Of a stretch of 13,518 nt of DNA, positions 6,889 to 13,000 are shown piece by piece; position 1 is the first letter of the stretch, and each line of letters begins with the position of its first letter. The notes under the pieces were generated by a model, which worked only from the letters and a program-made list of their open reading frames with translations, ran no database searches and was not told the origin of the DNA. Both the position numbers and the translations under genes were made by a program. The DNA is taken from assembly GCA_964450835.1 (NCBI GenBank), contig CAYVEQ010000041.1:1-13518 (forward strand), given 5' to 3'. Origin of the DNA: Caccocola sp964450835. GTDB lineage: Bacteria; Synergistota; Synergistia; Synergistales; Synergistaceae.

Positions 6889-8251
6889 AATAAAAAATAT
6901 TTTTCTCCTCGCGCTCGCCGCGCTCTTTCTGCTAGCGCCTCCCGCACCAGCCGCGCAGAAGATAGAATTCTTGAACGGAGATATAAAAAAGGGCGGCGTC
7001 AGCCTTCGCGTGAACGGAATGGTGCGCGAGATGGCGATAGACGAAACCGCCTCGCTGCTCGGCCTCGCGGCCGGCGGTGACGGCTCCTCGCTTCTCTTCA
7101 CGGTGAAGGGCAAAAAACTGGAGTTCTGGAAAGACTCGAACATCGTCCGCACCGACGGGAAGATAATCAGTTTCCCGACGCCCATAGCCGCGGAGGGAGG
7201 CCACTGGTGGGGCGAGGGCCGCTCGCTTCTTGCCGCCTTCAACGGACTCTACACCGCTGCGGGGGAGAAGCCCGCCTTCAGATGGGGGGCGGAAATTACC
7301 GTCGCGGCATCTCAGCCGCCTTCCGCGAAAGCGCGGGCGGCAGTGAAGCCGGAGACCGAGCCGAAAACGAAAAAGCTGACCGCCGATGTCCAAAAGCCTG
7401 TGTCTAAAGAGCAGACAAAGGCAAAAACTTCGGCGCCGGCAAAAGAGACTCCCAAAACCTCAGCGCAATCGCAGCCCGCTCAAAGCGCGCCGCCCGCGCA
7501 AACTCCTCAAAAAACAGACGGCGCGCAGGCTCCGCGCCCCGCGCGCGCCAGAAGAAAACCTATAGTGGTGGTCGACGCGGGTCACGGCGGGCACGACCCT
7601 GGAGCCTCTGCCAACAAAGTGCGAGAAAAAGACATAAACCTCAAAGCGGCGACAACGCTCGCGAAAATTCTGAAAGAAAAAGGCGCGGACGCGAGGCTGA
7701 CCCGCAGCACGGACGTATATCTGAAACTGGCCGAGCGCACCGCCTTCGCCAACGAAAACAAGGCGGACGTATTCATCAGCCTCCACTGCAACTCCATGCC
7801 GAAAGGGCACAGCGGTGTAGCCGGCTTTGAGATATACATCATGGCCCTGCCCTCAGACAAGGACGCGATGAATCTCGCAATCGCCGAAAACAAGGAAATC
7901 TCCGGCGACGCGAGCACAGCGGCCGAAGTGGAGAAAGCCGACAGGAAAACCCGCCTTCTTCTTAAAATACTCGGCGACATGCAGCAGAACGACAAAATCG
8001 GCGAAAGCACCGCCCTTACGGAAGTGCTTCACTCAAACGCGAAAAAAGCAGGCCTCCCGATGCGCAAGGTCGCGCAGGCGCCTTTCTTCGTCCTGCGCGG
8101 CGCGGGAATGCCCGCCGTCCTGGTCGAGATGGGATATCTTACAAACGCGGCGGAGGCGCAACGGTTAAACAGCGCGGCATACCGCGAAAAGATGTGCCGC
8201 AGTCTGGCGGAGGGCATAATGTCCTACATAGAGACGCACCGCCCGCGCTGA
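6866..8251 (+). CDS. Exported N-acetylmuramoyl-L-alanine amidase (Amidase_3)
   Basis: Zinc amidase that cuts the bond between N-acetylmuramic acid and L-alanine of peptidoglycan. It has 461 residues from the ATG at 6866, preferred over the TTG at 6860 because GGTGGT lies five bases before the ATG. A signal peptide is clear: basic start, hydrophobic core NIFLLALAALFLLAP, AxA-like APAAQ near residue 30. Residues about 31-145 form a small beta-rich domain resembling the copper-amine-oxidase-N-like module. About 150-230 is a K/A/P/Q-rich linker. The catalytic domain (231-459) has zinc ligands H240 (DAGHGG), E254 and H307 (SLHCN), and the catalytic Glu E421 (VEMGYLTN). Its neighbour downstream, the GerMN protein, is also an envelope protein. 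Likely used in cell separation or wall turnover. Confidence 0.93.
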   Translation: MLSLPEIKIKNIFLLALAALFLLAPPAPAAQKIEFLNGDIKKGGVSLRVNGMVREMAIDETASLLGLAAGGDGSSLLFTVKGKKLEFWKDSNIVRTDGKIISFPTPIAAEGGHWWGEGRSLLAAFNGLYTAAGEKPAFRWGAEITVAASQPPSAKARAAVKPETEPKTKKLTADVQKPVSKEQTKAKTSAPAKETPKTSAQSQPAQSAPPAQTPQKTDGAQAPRPARARRKPIVVVDAGHGGHDPGASANKVREKDINLKAATTLAKILKEKGADARLTRSTDVYLKLAERTAFANENKADVFISLHCNSMPKGHSGVAGFEIYIMALPSDKDAMNLAIAENKEISGDASTAAEVEKADRKTRLLLKILGDMQQNDKIGESTALTEVLHSNAKKAGLPMRKVAQAPFFVLRGAGMPAVLVEMGYLTNAAEAQRLNSAAYREKMCRSLAEGIMSYIETHRPR

Positions 8252-8265
8252 GAGGTAAATTATGA

Positions 8266-8294
8266 GGCCCGCGCACTCCCGAGCGGGCCGTTTT
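8266..8294 (+). terminator. Possible intrinsic terminator after the amidase gene
   Basis: GGCCCGC (8266-8272) and GCGGGCC (8283-8289) form a perfect 7-bp stem with a ten-base loop, followed by GTTTTC. The T run is short, so termination may be partial. It sits 15 bases past the amidase stop, before the -10-like TATAAT. Confidence 0.5.
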
Positions 8295-8299
8295 CGTCA

Positions 8300-8305
8300 T
8301 ATAAT
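8300..8305 (+). promoter_or_regulatory. Possible -10 box for the GerMN-rph-rdgB unit
   Basis: A perfect TATAAT lies 43 bases before the ATG at 8349, just after a terminator-like hairpin. No good -35 is found 16-18 bases upstream, where the hairpin loop lies, and there is no TGn extension. Activator-dependent use or coincidence are both possible. Confidence 0.35.
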
Positions 8306-8348
8306 ACAGAGAACACGAGAAGGACTCGCTGTCATTGGAGGAGTGGTA

Positions 8349-9224
8349 ATGAGAGACCCCGAAGAAAGACGCCGCCATTTTGTAATCCCCGACAAAAAAG
8401 ATGAAAACTACGACAGGCCGGCGATACGCCGCAGAGCCCAGGTAAGCGAAGAGGACGGGGAAGAGCGCGCTCCCCGCGAGGAAAAGCCGCGCGCCGCGCG
8501 TCCGCGCCGCACGCTGCGGGAACGCGAAATGGAAGAGGAAGAGGATCTGCGCTCGCGCCGCGGAAGCCGCAGGCGCAGAATGATAAAACAGGAAGAGTTC
8601 GACGACGACGAAGAGGATTTCGACGACGACGATTACAGGCGGCCGAAAGCGCCGAAAGTCGTCCGCATCTTCGCGTGGGCGGCTCTTGTGGTCATACTGT
8701 TCACCGTCGGCTACGTGGCCACGAACTACTTCTTCGCCTGGTCGGACAAACGCGGCGGCGAACGCATAGGCAACGTCTACGGCAGCGGCGAGGAGGCGGC
8801 CCGGACTCCCGCGGAAGAGGAAACGCGCCCCAAAGCGGCAGGCTCGCGTTACAGCGTCTACATACCGGAAGGCTCCTCCTTCAGGACGCGCTCGATAGAA
8901 CTTCAGCCGGGCGGCACGCGCGAGGAGGACATTAAAAAAGTGCTCTCCATGTACATAGACAGCCTTAAAGAGACCAAGCTCATGGATCCGCAGGCCGCGG
9001 TCAACAACGTCTTTCAGGGCGGCGAGTGGCTCTACGTCGACATGACGCAGCCTTTCCTCGACTCCGTCAAAAAGCTTAAAAAAGAACAGGCGGCGGGAGT
9101 GCTGAACGGAATGCTCAACACAATGCGCGACAACTTCACCCCGGTCAAAAAACTCAAATTCTACATCAACTCAAAAGAGATCACAGACAAAAAGCCGGTA
9201 GACCTGACAGGCGCGTGGGAGTGA
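8349..9224 (+). CDS. gerM: GerMN-domain membrane protein
   Basis: The protein has 291 residues from the ATG at 8349, chosen for GGAGGAG just upstream; an earlier ATG at 8262 lies in the intergenic hairpin and lacks a binding site. Residues 1-103 are highly charged: alternating R- and E-rich runs, then an acidic block EEFDDDEEDFDDDD (82-95), likely a cytoplasmic disordered tail. One transmembrane helix follows (about 105-128), then an external linker and a GerMN domain (about 168-285) with YSVYIPEGSSF, EDIKKVLSMYIDSLKE and WLYVDMTQPFLD. GerM takes part in sporulation and germination in Bacillus. In a non-spore-former the domain more likely works in envelope or peptidoglycan machinery, which fits the amidase upstream. 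Position immediately before rph matches Bacillus. Confidence 0.85.
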   Translation: MRDPEERRRHFVIPDKKDENYDRPAIRRRAQVSEEDGEERAPREEKPRAARPRRTLREREMEEEEDLRSRRGSRRRRMIKQEEFDDDEEDFDDDDYRRPKAPKVVRIFAWAALVVILFTVGYVATNYFFAWSDKRGGERIGNVYGSGEEAARTPAEEETRPKAAGSRYSVYIPEGSSFRTRSIELQPGGTREEDIKKVLSMYIDSLKETKLMDPQAAVNNVFQGGEWLYVDMTQPFLDSVKKLKKEQAAGVLNGMLNTMRDNFTPVKKLKFYINSKEITDKKPVDLTGAWE

Positions 9225-9228
9225 CGCA

Positions 9229-9990
9229 ATGGAACCGCTTCGCGCCGACGGGCGCGCGTTAAGCGAGCTTCGCCCGGTAACCTTTGAACGCGGAGTCAAC
9301 AGATACGCCGAAGGCTCGGCCTTTGTCCGCTGGGGCGACACGCATGTGCTTTGCACAGCCTCCGTGGAGGAAAGAGTGCCGCCTTTCCTGCGCGGCGCGG
9401 GCGGCGGGTGGATAACGGCGGAGTACGCCATGCTCCCGCGCGCGACACGCGACCGCTCGCAGCGCGAAATAAACCGCGGAAAGCGCGACGCGCGCGGAAG
9501 CGAGATACAGCGGCTGATCGGCCGCTCGCTGCGCGCGGCGGTGGACATGCGGGCGCTGGGCGAGCGCACAGTGACAATCGACTGCGACGTGCTGCAGGCG
9601 GACGGCGGAACAAGAACCGCCTCCGTATCGGCGGGCTTCGTCGCGCTATTTGACGCCCTGCGCGCGATGAAAGAGCGCGGCATGACAGACGAAATCCCTC
9701 TGATAAACCAAATCGCGGCGGTCAGCGTCGGGAAGTCCGCCGGCAGACTCATGCTCGACCTCTGCTACGCGGAGGACTCGGCGGCGGAAGTTGACGCGAA
9801 CTTCGTGATGACCGGCGGCGGCGCGCTCGTCGAGATACAGGGGACGGGCGAGGGCGCCGTGTTTTCGCGCGCGGAACTTTCGTCAATGCTCGATCTCGCG
9901 ACGTCCGGGGTCGCCGAAATATGCCGCCTGCAGCGGGAGGCGCTCTCTCTAGACGAGAGCGAAAGGAGGCTCTTTGAGCCGTGCGCATAG
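9229..9990 (+). CDS. rph: Ribonuclease PH
   Basis: Phosphate-dependent 3'-5' exoribonuclease that trims tRNA 3' ends, releasing nucleoside diphosphates. The 253 residues are near the usual 240-255. The N-terminus RADGRALSELRPV is characteristic (usually R.DGR...LRP). R86 lies in the INRGKRDARGSEIQRLIGRS signature, GGTRTAS (126-132) is the phosphate-binding loop, and D177 and D183 in LDLCYAEDS are the metal-binding acidic pair. NFVMTGGGALVEIQGTGEG completes the family pattern. The ATG start is four bases after the gerM stop. The gene overlaps rdgB by ten bases, a coupled pair also found in many Firmicutes. Confidence 0.96.
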   Translation: MEPLRADGRALSELRPVTFERGVNRYAEGSAFVRWGDTHVLCTASVEERVPPFLRGAGGGWITAEYAMLPRATRDRSQREINRGKRDARGSEIQRLIGRSLRAAVDMRALGERTVTIDCDVLQADGGTRTASVSAGFVALFDALRAMKERGMTDEIPLINQIAAVSVGKSAGRLMLDLCYAEDSAAEVDANFVMTGGGALVEIQGTGEGAVFSRAELSSMLDLATSGVAEICRLQREALSLDESERRLFEPCA

Positions 9991-10565
9991 TCTTCGCCAG
10001 CGGCAACCGTTCCAAATACGAGGAGATGAAAGCGCATCTTGCTCCTGCGGGTGTGGAACTGCTCTTCGGCGGCGACATGAAAGGCCCCCGCGGCATAGAA
10101 GAAACGGGCGAAACCTACGCTGACAACGCCTTGATAAAAGCGCGGGCGTGGGCCGCTGCCACGGGCCTGCCTGCCCTTGCCGACGACAGCGGCATCGAAG
10201 CGCGCGCGCTGGGCTGGCGCCCCGGCATACACTCCGCGCGCGCGGCGGAAGGCGCCGACGCGGACAGGACGCGCTGGCTGCTCGGCGAGCTTGCGGACAA
10301 AGAGGACAGGCGCGGACGCTTCGTCTGCGCGATAGCGGTTGTCATACCCGGCAGGAGCGAGCCTCTATGCGTCACGCGCCGCTGCGCCGGCACGATAATC
10401 CGCGAGCCGCGCGGCAGTTCGGGCTTCGGCTACGACCCTGTGTTTATACCCGACGGCTATGACAGAACATTCGCGGAACTCGGCGCCGGCGTCAAAAACA
10501 AAATTTCCCATCGCGCCCTCGCGGCTCAAAGTATAGCCGAAATGATTAAAGCTGTGATAAAATAA
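9981..10565 (+). CDS. rdgB: RdgB/HAM1-type XTP/dITP pyrophosphatase
   Basis: Cytoplasmic house-cleaning enzyme of 194 residues that hydrolyses non-canonical purine nucleotides (XTP, dITP, ITP) to monophosphates, keeping them out of DNA and RNA. Motifs: ASGNRSKYEEM (6-16, usual (A/S)(T/S)xNxxK pattern), ADDSGIEARALGWRPGIHSARAA (67-89, with catalytic D69), SGFGYDPVF (147-155) and the purine-recognition tail KNKISHRALA (172-181). Length is typical. The start is a GTG at 9981 inside the end of rph, supported by AAGGAGG 12 bases upstream. It is the counterpart of Bacillus ysnA. Confidence 0.96.
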   Translation: MRIVFASGNRSKYEEMKAHLAPAGVELLFGGDMKGPRGIEETGETYADNALIKARAWAAATGLPALADDSGIEARALGWRPGIHSARAAEGADADRTRWLLGELADKEDRRGRFVCAIAVVIPGRSEPLCVTRRCAGTIIREPRGSSGFGYDPVFIPDGYDRTFAELGAGVKNKISHRALAAQSIAEMIKAVIK

Positions 10566-10649
10566 TATGCTGTACGCAGCGGGTGACGGCAAAGCCGCGA
10601 CAAGGCGGCGCCGTTGCTCTTTACCAGAAAAACCTTGGAGGTGTAGCTT

Positions 10650-10877
10650 GTGAGAATCCTTTTGGGAGTCATTCACATCCTCATTTGTATAGCGCTGATC
10701 GCTGTCGTGATGTTCCAGAAAAGAAAGACCGGCGGGTTTACCGGCGCTTTCGGCGGGGGCGGCACACAGGCCGATATGAGCGGCACTTGGCAGCGGATGA
10801 GCGGCCTCACGAAAATCACGGCCGTGCTGATTGCGGCCTTCATAGTTATCTCCATAATTCAGGTAATTGTAAGCTAA
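10650..10877 (+). CDS. secG: SecG preprotein translocase subunit
   Basis: The 75-residue protein has two transmembrane helices (about 3-21 and 55-74) joined by a cytoplasmic loop containing QKRKTGGFTGAFGGGGTQ, the glycine-rich loop typical of SecG. SecG is the small accessory subunit of the SecYEG channel. The GTG start has TTGGAGGTG seven bases upstream, a near-ideal ribosome binding site. The 84 bases before it show no gene or clear promoter, although an AT-rich patch (10557-10567) at the end of rdgB could be one. The NAPRTase gene follows after 13 bases. Confidence 0.93.
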   Translation: MRILLGVIHILICIALIAVVMFQKRKTGGFTGAFGGGGTQADMSGTWQRMSGLTKITAVLIAAFIVISIIQVIVS

Positions 10878-10890
10878 AGCGGCGGACGAG

Positions 10891-11934
10891 ATGACAATCA
10901 GACCGCTGGACAGCCAGAAGGATATAGCCTCTTTCAAAAAAGAAGAGGGACGCCTCTTTTCGGCCACGCACGAAGAAATACTCGAAGGCTGGACGACAGA
11001 CATATATTTCCTGAAAACGCGCGACGTGCTGCGCTCCGCCGGACTCCTTGAAACTCCGGTGACAGCGGAGGTATTCACTCGCGAAGGCGGCATTTTCTGC
11101 GGCGCCGAAGAAGTGCTGAACCTCTTCCGCCGTCTCCCGAACCCCCCGCAGGTCGAAGCGCTCGCGGAAGGCGAAAGCTTTTCGGCAAAAGAGGTTCTAA
11201 TGCGCATAACCGGAACATACGAGTCATTCGGCATATACGAGACTGTGCTCCTCGGAATGCTCGCCTCCGCGACCGGCTGGGCCACGGCCGCGAAAGAATG
11301 TGTCGAAGCGGCCGAAGGGCGCGGCGTCCTCTGCTTCGGAGCGCGCCACGTGCATCCGGCGATAGCCCCTGTAATGGAACGCGCCGCCAAAATCGCCGGC
11401 TGCAGCGCGATGAGCTGCATACTCGCCGCGAAACTCTGCGGTGAGGAGCCGAGAGGCACCGTCCCGCACGCCGCTATCCTCATGGCCGGAGACACGGTAA
11501 GGCTCGCGAAGCTCTACGACGCGCAGGTGCCGAAAGACGAAGCGCGCATTGTTTTGGTCGACACATTCAAAGACGAATGCGAAGAAGCGCTCCGTGTTGC
11601 TGAAGCTCTCGAAGGAAAGCTCACCGGCGTGCGTCTCGACACGCCGGGCGAACGCGGGGGAGTGACGCCGGATCTCGTGCGCGAAATGCGCTGGAGACTC
11701 GACGCCGCGGGATACAACAACGTGCAGATAATAGCGACGGGCGGGCTCACGCCCGAGCGCATCAGAGTCATGAACGAAGCAGGCGCCGACGTCTACGGCG
11801 TAGGCAGCTACATCACGGGCGGCGCGCGGCGCGACATGACGATGGATTTGAAAATGGTGGGCGGCAAACCGATCGCCAAACGCGGCCGCCTTCCCGGAAT
11901 AATACCGAACCCAAGACTTAAACGCGTACTCTAG
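10891..11934 (+). CDS. Nicotinate phosphoribosyltransferase, short type
   Basis: Enzyme of NAD salvage that joins nicotinate to PRPP to give nicotinate mononucleotide. The 347 residues are clearly shorter than PncB (about 400) and resemble the compact archaeal/clostridial form. Landmarks: ILEGWTTDIYFLKT near the start (usual TDxYF/M motif), FGARHVHPAIAP (149-160), GTVPHA with H193 in the position of the phosphorylatable histidine loop, VDTFKDE (223-229), GVRLDTPGERGG, ATGGLTPERI (282-291) and GVGSYI (303-308) of the phosphate-binding barrel. The ATG start has only a weak purine-rich site (GGACGAG), suggesting coupling to secG 13 bases upstream. A relation to quinolinate phosphoribosyltransferases is expected from the fold, but the TDxYF and RHxH motifs favour NAPRTase. 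Confidence 0.88.
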   Translation: MTIRPLDSQKDIASFKKEEGRLFSATHEEILEGWTTDIYFLKTRDVLRSAGLLETPVTAEVFTREGGIFCGAEEVLNLFRRLPNPPQVEALAEGESFSAKEVLMRITGTYESFGIYETVLLGMLASATGWATAAKECVEAAEGRGVLCFGARHVHPAIAPVMERAAKIAGCSAMSCILAAKLCGEEPRGTVPHAAILMAGDTVRLAKLYDAQVPKDEARIVLVDTFKDECEEALRVAEALEGKLTGVRLDTPGERGGVTPDLVREMRWRLDAAGYNNVQIIATGGLTPERIRVMNEAGADVYGVGSYITGGARRDMTMDLKMVGGKPIAKRGRLPGIIPNPRLKRVL

Positions 11935-11940
11935 CGCCGG

Positions 11941-11975
11941 ACCCGCTGGCTCTCCCCCACAGCCGGCCCGCGGGT
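11941..11975 (+). other. Hairpin between the NAPRTase gene and rplM
   Basis: ACCCGC (11941-11946) pairs with GCGGGT (11970-11975), with an inner GGCT/AGCC stem. The following T run is only three long, so it is a poor intrinsic terminator. The remaining 117 bases before rplM contain no promoter or L13-leader structure that I can identify with confidence. Confidence 0.3.
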
Positions 11976-12092
11976 ATTTGCTGCGCGCACGTGCCTGTGT
12001 TACGGCGGGCGCGGCGCGCGAGAAATAGGGCGGGATACGCTTTGAGCCGTAAATAAAACAGAACAACCACGTCTTCTAAGGAGGAAGAATCC

Positions 12093-12527
12093 ATGATAGG
12101 CACACGTTCCTACATGGCCAAGGGCGAAGAGGTAGAGCACAAGTGGTACCTTATCGACGCCACAGACAAACATCTTGGCCGTCTCGCGGTGCAGGTGGCC
12201 CGCATACTTACCGGCAAACACAAGCCTACATACACGCCGCACGTTGACACAGGCGACTTTGTTGTAGTCGTCAACGCCGGCAAAATCGGACTTACCGGCA
12301 AAAAACTCACACAGTCAAAGATACGCCGTCACACCGGTCATCCCGGCGGACTGAAAACGCTCACATACAAAGAAGTTCTTGAGCGCCGCCCTGAAATGCT
12401 CATCCGGCGCGTCGTATGGGGCATGCTCCCAAAGACGAAGCTCGGACGCGGCATGTACCGCAAGCTCAAGGTCTACGCCGGACCGGCGCATCCTCACGCG
12501 GCTCAGAAGCCTGAGCAGATAGACTAA
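12093..12527 (+). CDS. rplM: 50S ribosomal protein L13 (uL13)
   Basis: 144 residues, the normal bacterial length (142-145). Family hallmarks: KWYLIDATDKHLGRLAVQVARILTGKHK, YTPHVDTGDFVVVVNAGKI, YRHTGHPGG-type RRHTGHPGGLK, the AVRGMLPK-like VVWGMLPKTKLGR, and the KLKVYAGPAHPHAAQKPE tail. L13 is an early-assembly 23S rRNA-binding protein. The ATG start has AAGGAGG (12078-12084) eight bases upstream. It forms the standard two-gene operon with rpsI 18 bases downstream. Confidence 0.98.
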   Translation: MIGTRSYMAKGEEVEHKWYLIDATDKHLGRLAVQVARILTGKHKPTYTPHVDTGDFVVVVNAGKIGLTGKKLTQSKIRRHTGHPGGLKTLTYKEVLERRPEMLIRRVVWGMLPKTKLGRGMYRKLKVYAGPAHPHAAQKPEQID

Positions 12528-12545
12528 AGAGAGGGGTGGAACAAA

Positions 12546-12947
12546 ATGGCAGAGAAAAAATCGGCTTTCCTCTGGGGAACAGGCAGAAGAAAGAACGCGA
12601 TAGCCCGCGTCCGCATATGCGAGGGAACGGGACAGTTCCTCATCAACAACCGTGAAGTAAAGGACTACCTCCCCCGCTACTACTGGTCGTCGATGGCGGT
12701 GCAGCCGCTTTCGGTAGCCGGAGTCGAAGGCAAAATCGACGTATTCGTCAACGCCCACGGCGGCGGACTCACAGGGCAGGCCGGAGCCATCCGCCTCGGC
12801 GTGGCGCGCGCGATACTCAAAATGTATCCGAAAGCGCGGCCGGCGCTCAAAAAGGCAGGCTTCCTCACACGCGACCCGCGTATGGTCGAGCGCAAGAAAG
12901 TCGGACTCAGAGGCGCCCGCGCCAACAAGCAGTTCTCTAAGCGTTAA
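12546..12947 (+). CDS. rpsI: 30S ribosomal protein S9 (uS9)
   Basis: 133 residues, the usual size. Family hallmarks: GTGRRKNAIARVRI, INNREVKDYLPR, NAHGGGLTGQAGAIRLGVARAIL, LTRDPRMVERKKVGLRGARANKQFSKR. The conserved terminal SKR tail, which reaches the ribosomal P site, is intact. The ATG start has AGGGGTGG upstream. The gene is the last of the rplM-rpsI operon and is followed 26 bases later by a strong intrinsic terminator. A group II intron lies directly behind that terminator and leaves the coding sequence untouched. Confidence 0.98.
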   Translation: MAEKKSAFLWGTGRRKNAIARVRICEGTGQFLINNREVKDYLPRYYWSSMAVQPLSVAGVEGKIDVFVNAHGGGLTGQAGAIRLGVARAILKMYPKARPALKKAGFLTRDPRMVERKKVGLRGARANKQFSKR

Positions 12948-12973
12948 TCAATCGGAACACGCAAAAGTCACAG

Positions 12974-13000
12974 CCGCCGGCACAAGCCGGCGGTTTTTTT
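12974..13000 (+). terminator. Intrinsic terminator of the rplM-rpsI operon
   Basis: CCGCCGGC (12974-12981) and GCCGGCGG (12986-12993) form a perfect 8-bp stem with an ACAA loop, followed by seven T's. It is also the apparent insertion target of the adjacent intron, whose first base follows the last T. Confidence 0.92.

Noticed and set aside
10566..10649. tRNA gene upstream of secG, a common location in other bacteria
   Set aside because: No T-loop (GTTCGA-like), no anticodon-arm fold and no acceptor stem pairing could be found.
10365..11495. Minus-strand open frame of 376 codons
   Set aside because: Antisense to rdgB, secG and the NAPRTase gene, all of which have recognisable motifs. The translation is low-complexity.
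11224..12066. Minus-strand open frame of 280 codons
   Set aside because: Antisense to the NAPRTase gene, with R/A/H-rich shadow composition and no motif.
11935..12092. Ribosomal protein L13 leader before rplM
   Set aside because: Only a loose hairpin is visible, and I could not match it to the known L13 autoregulatory leader; a covariance search would be needed.
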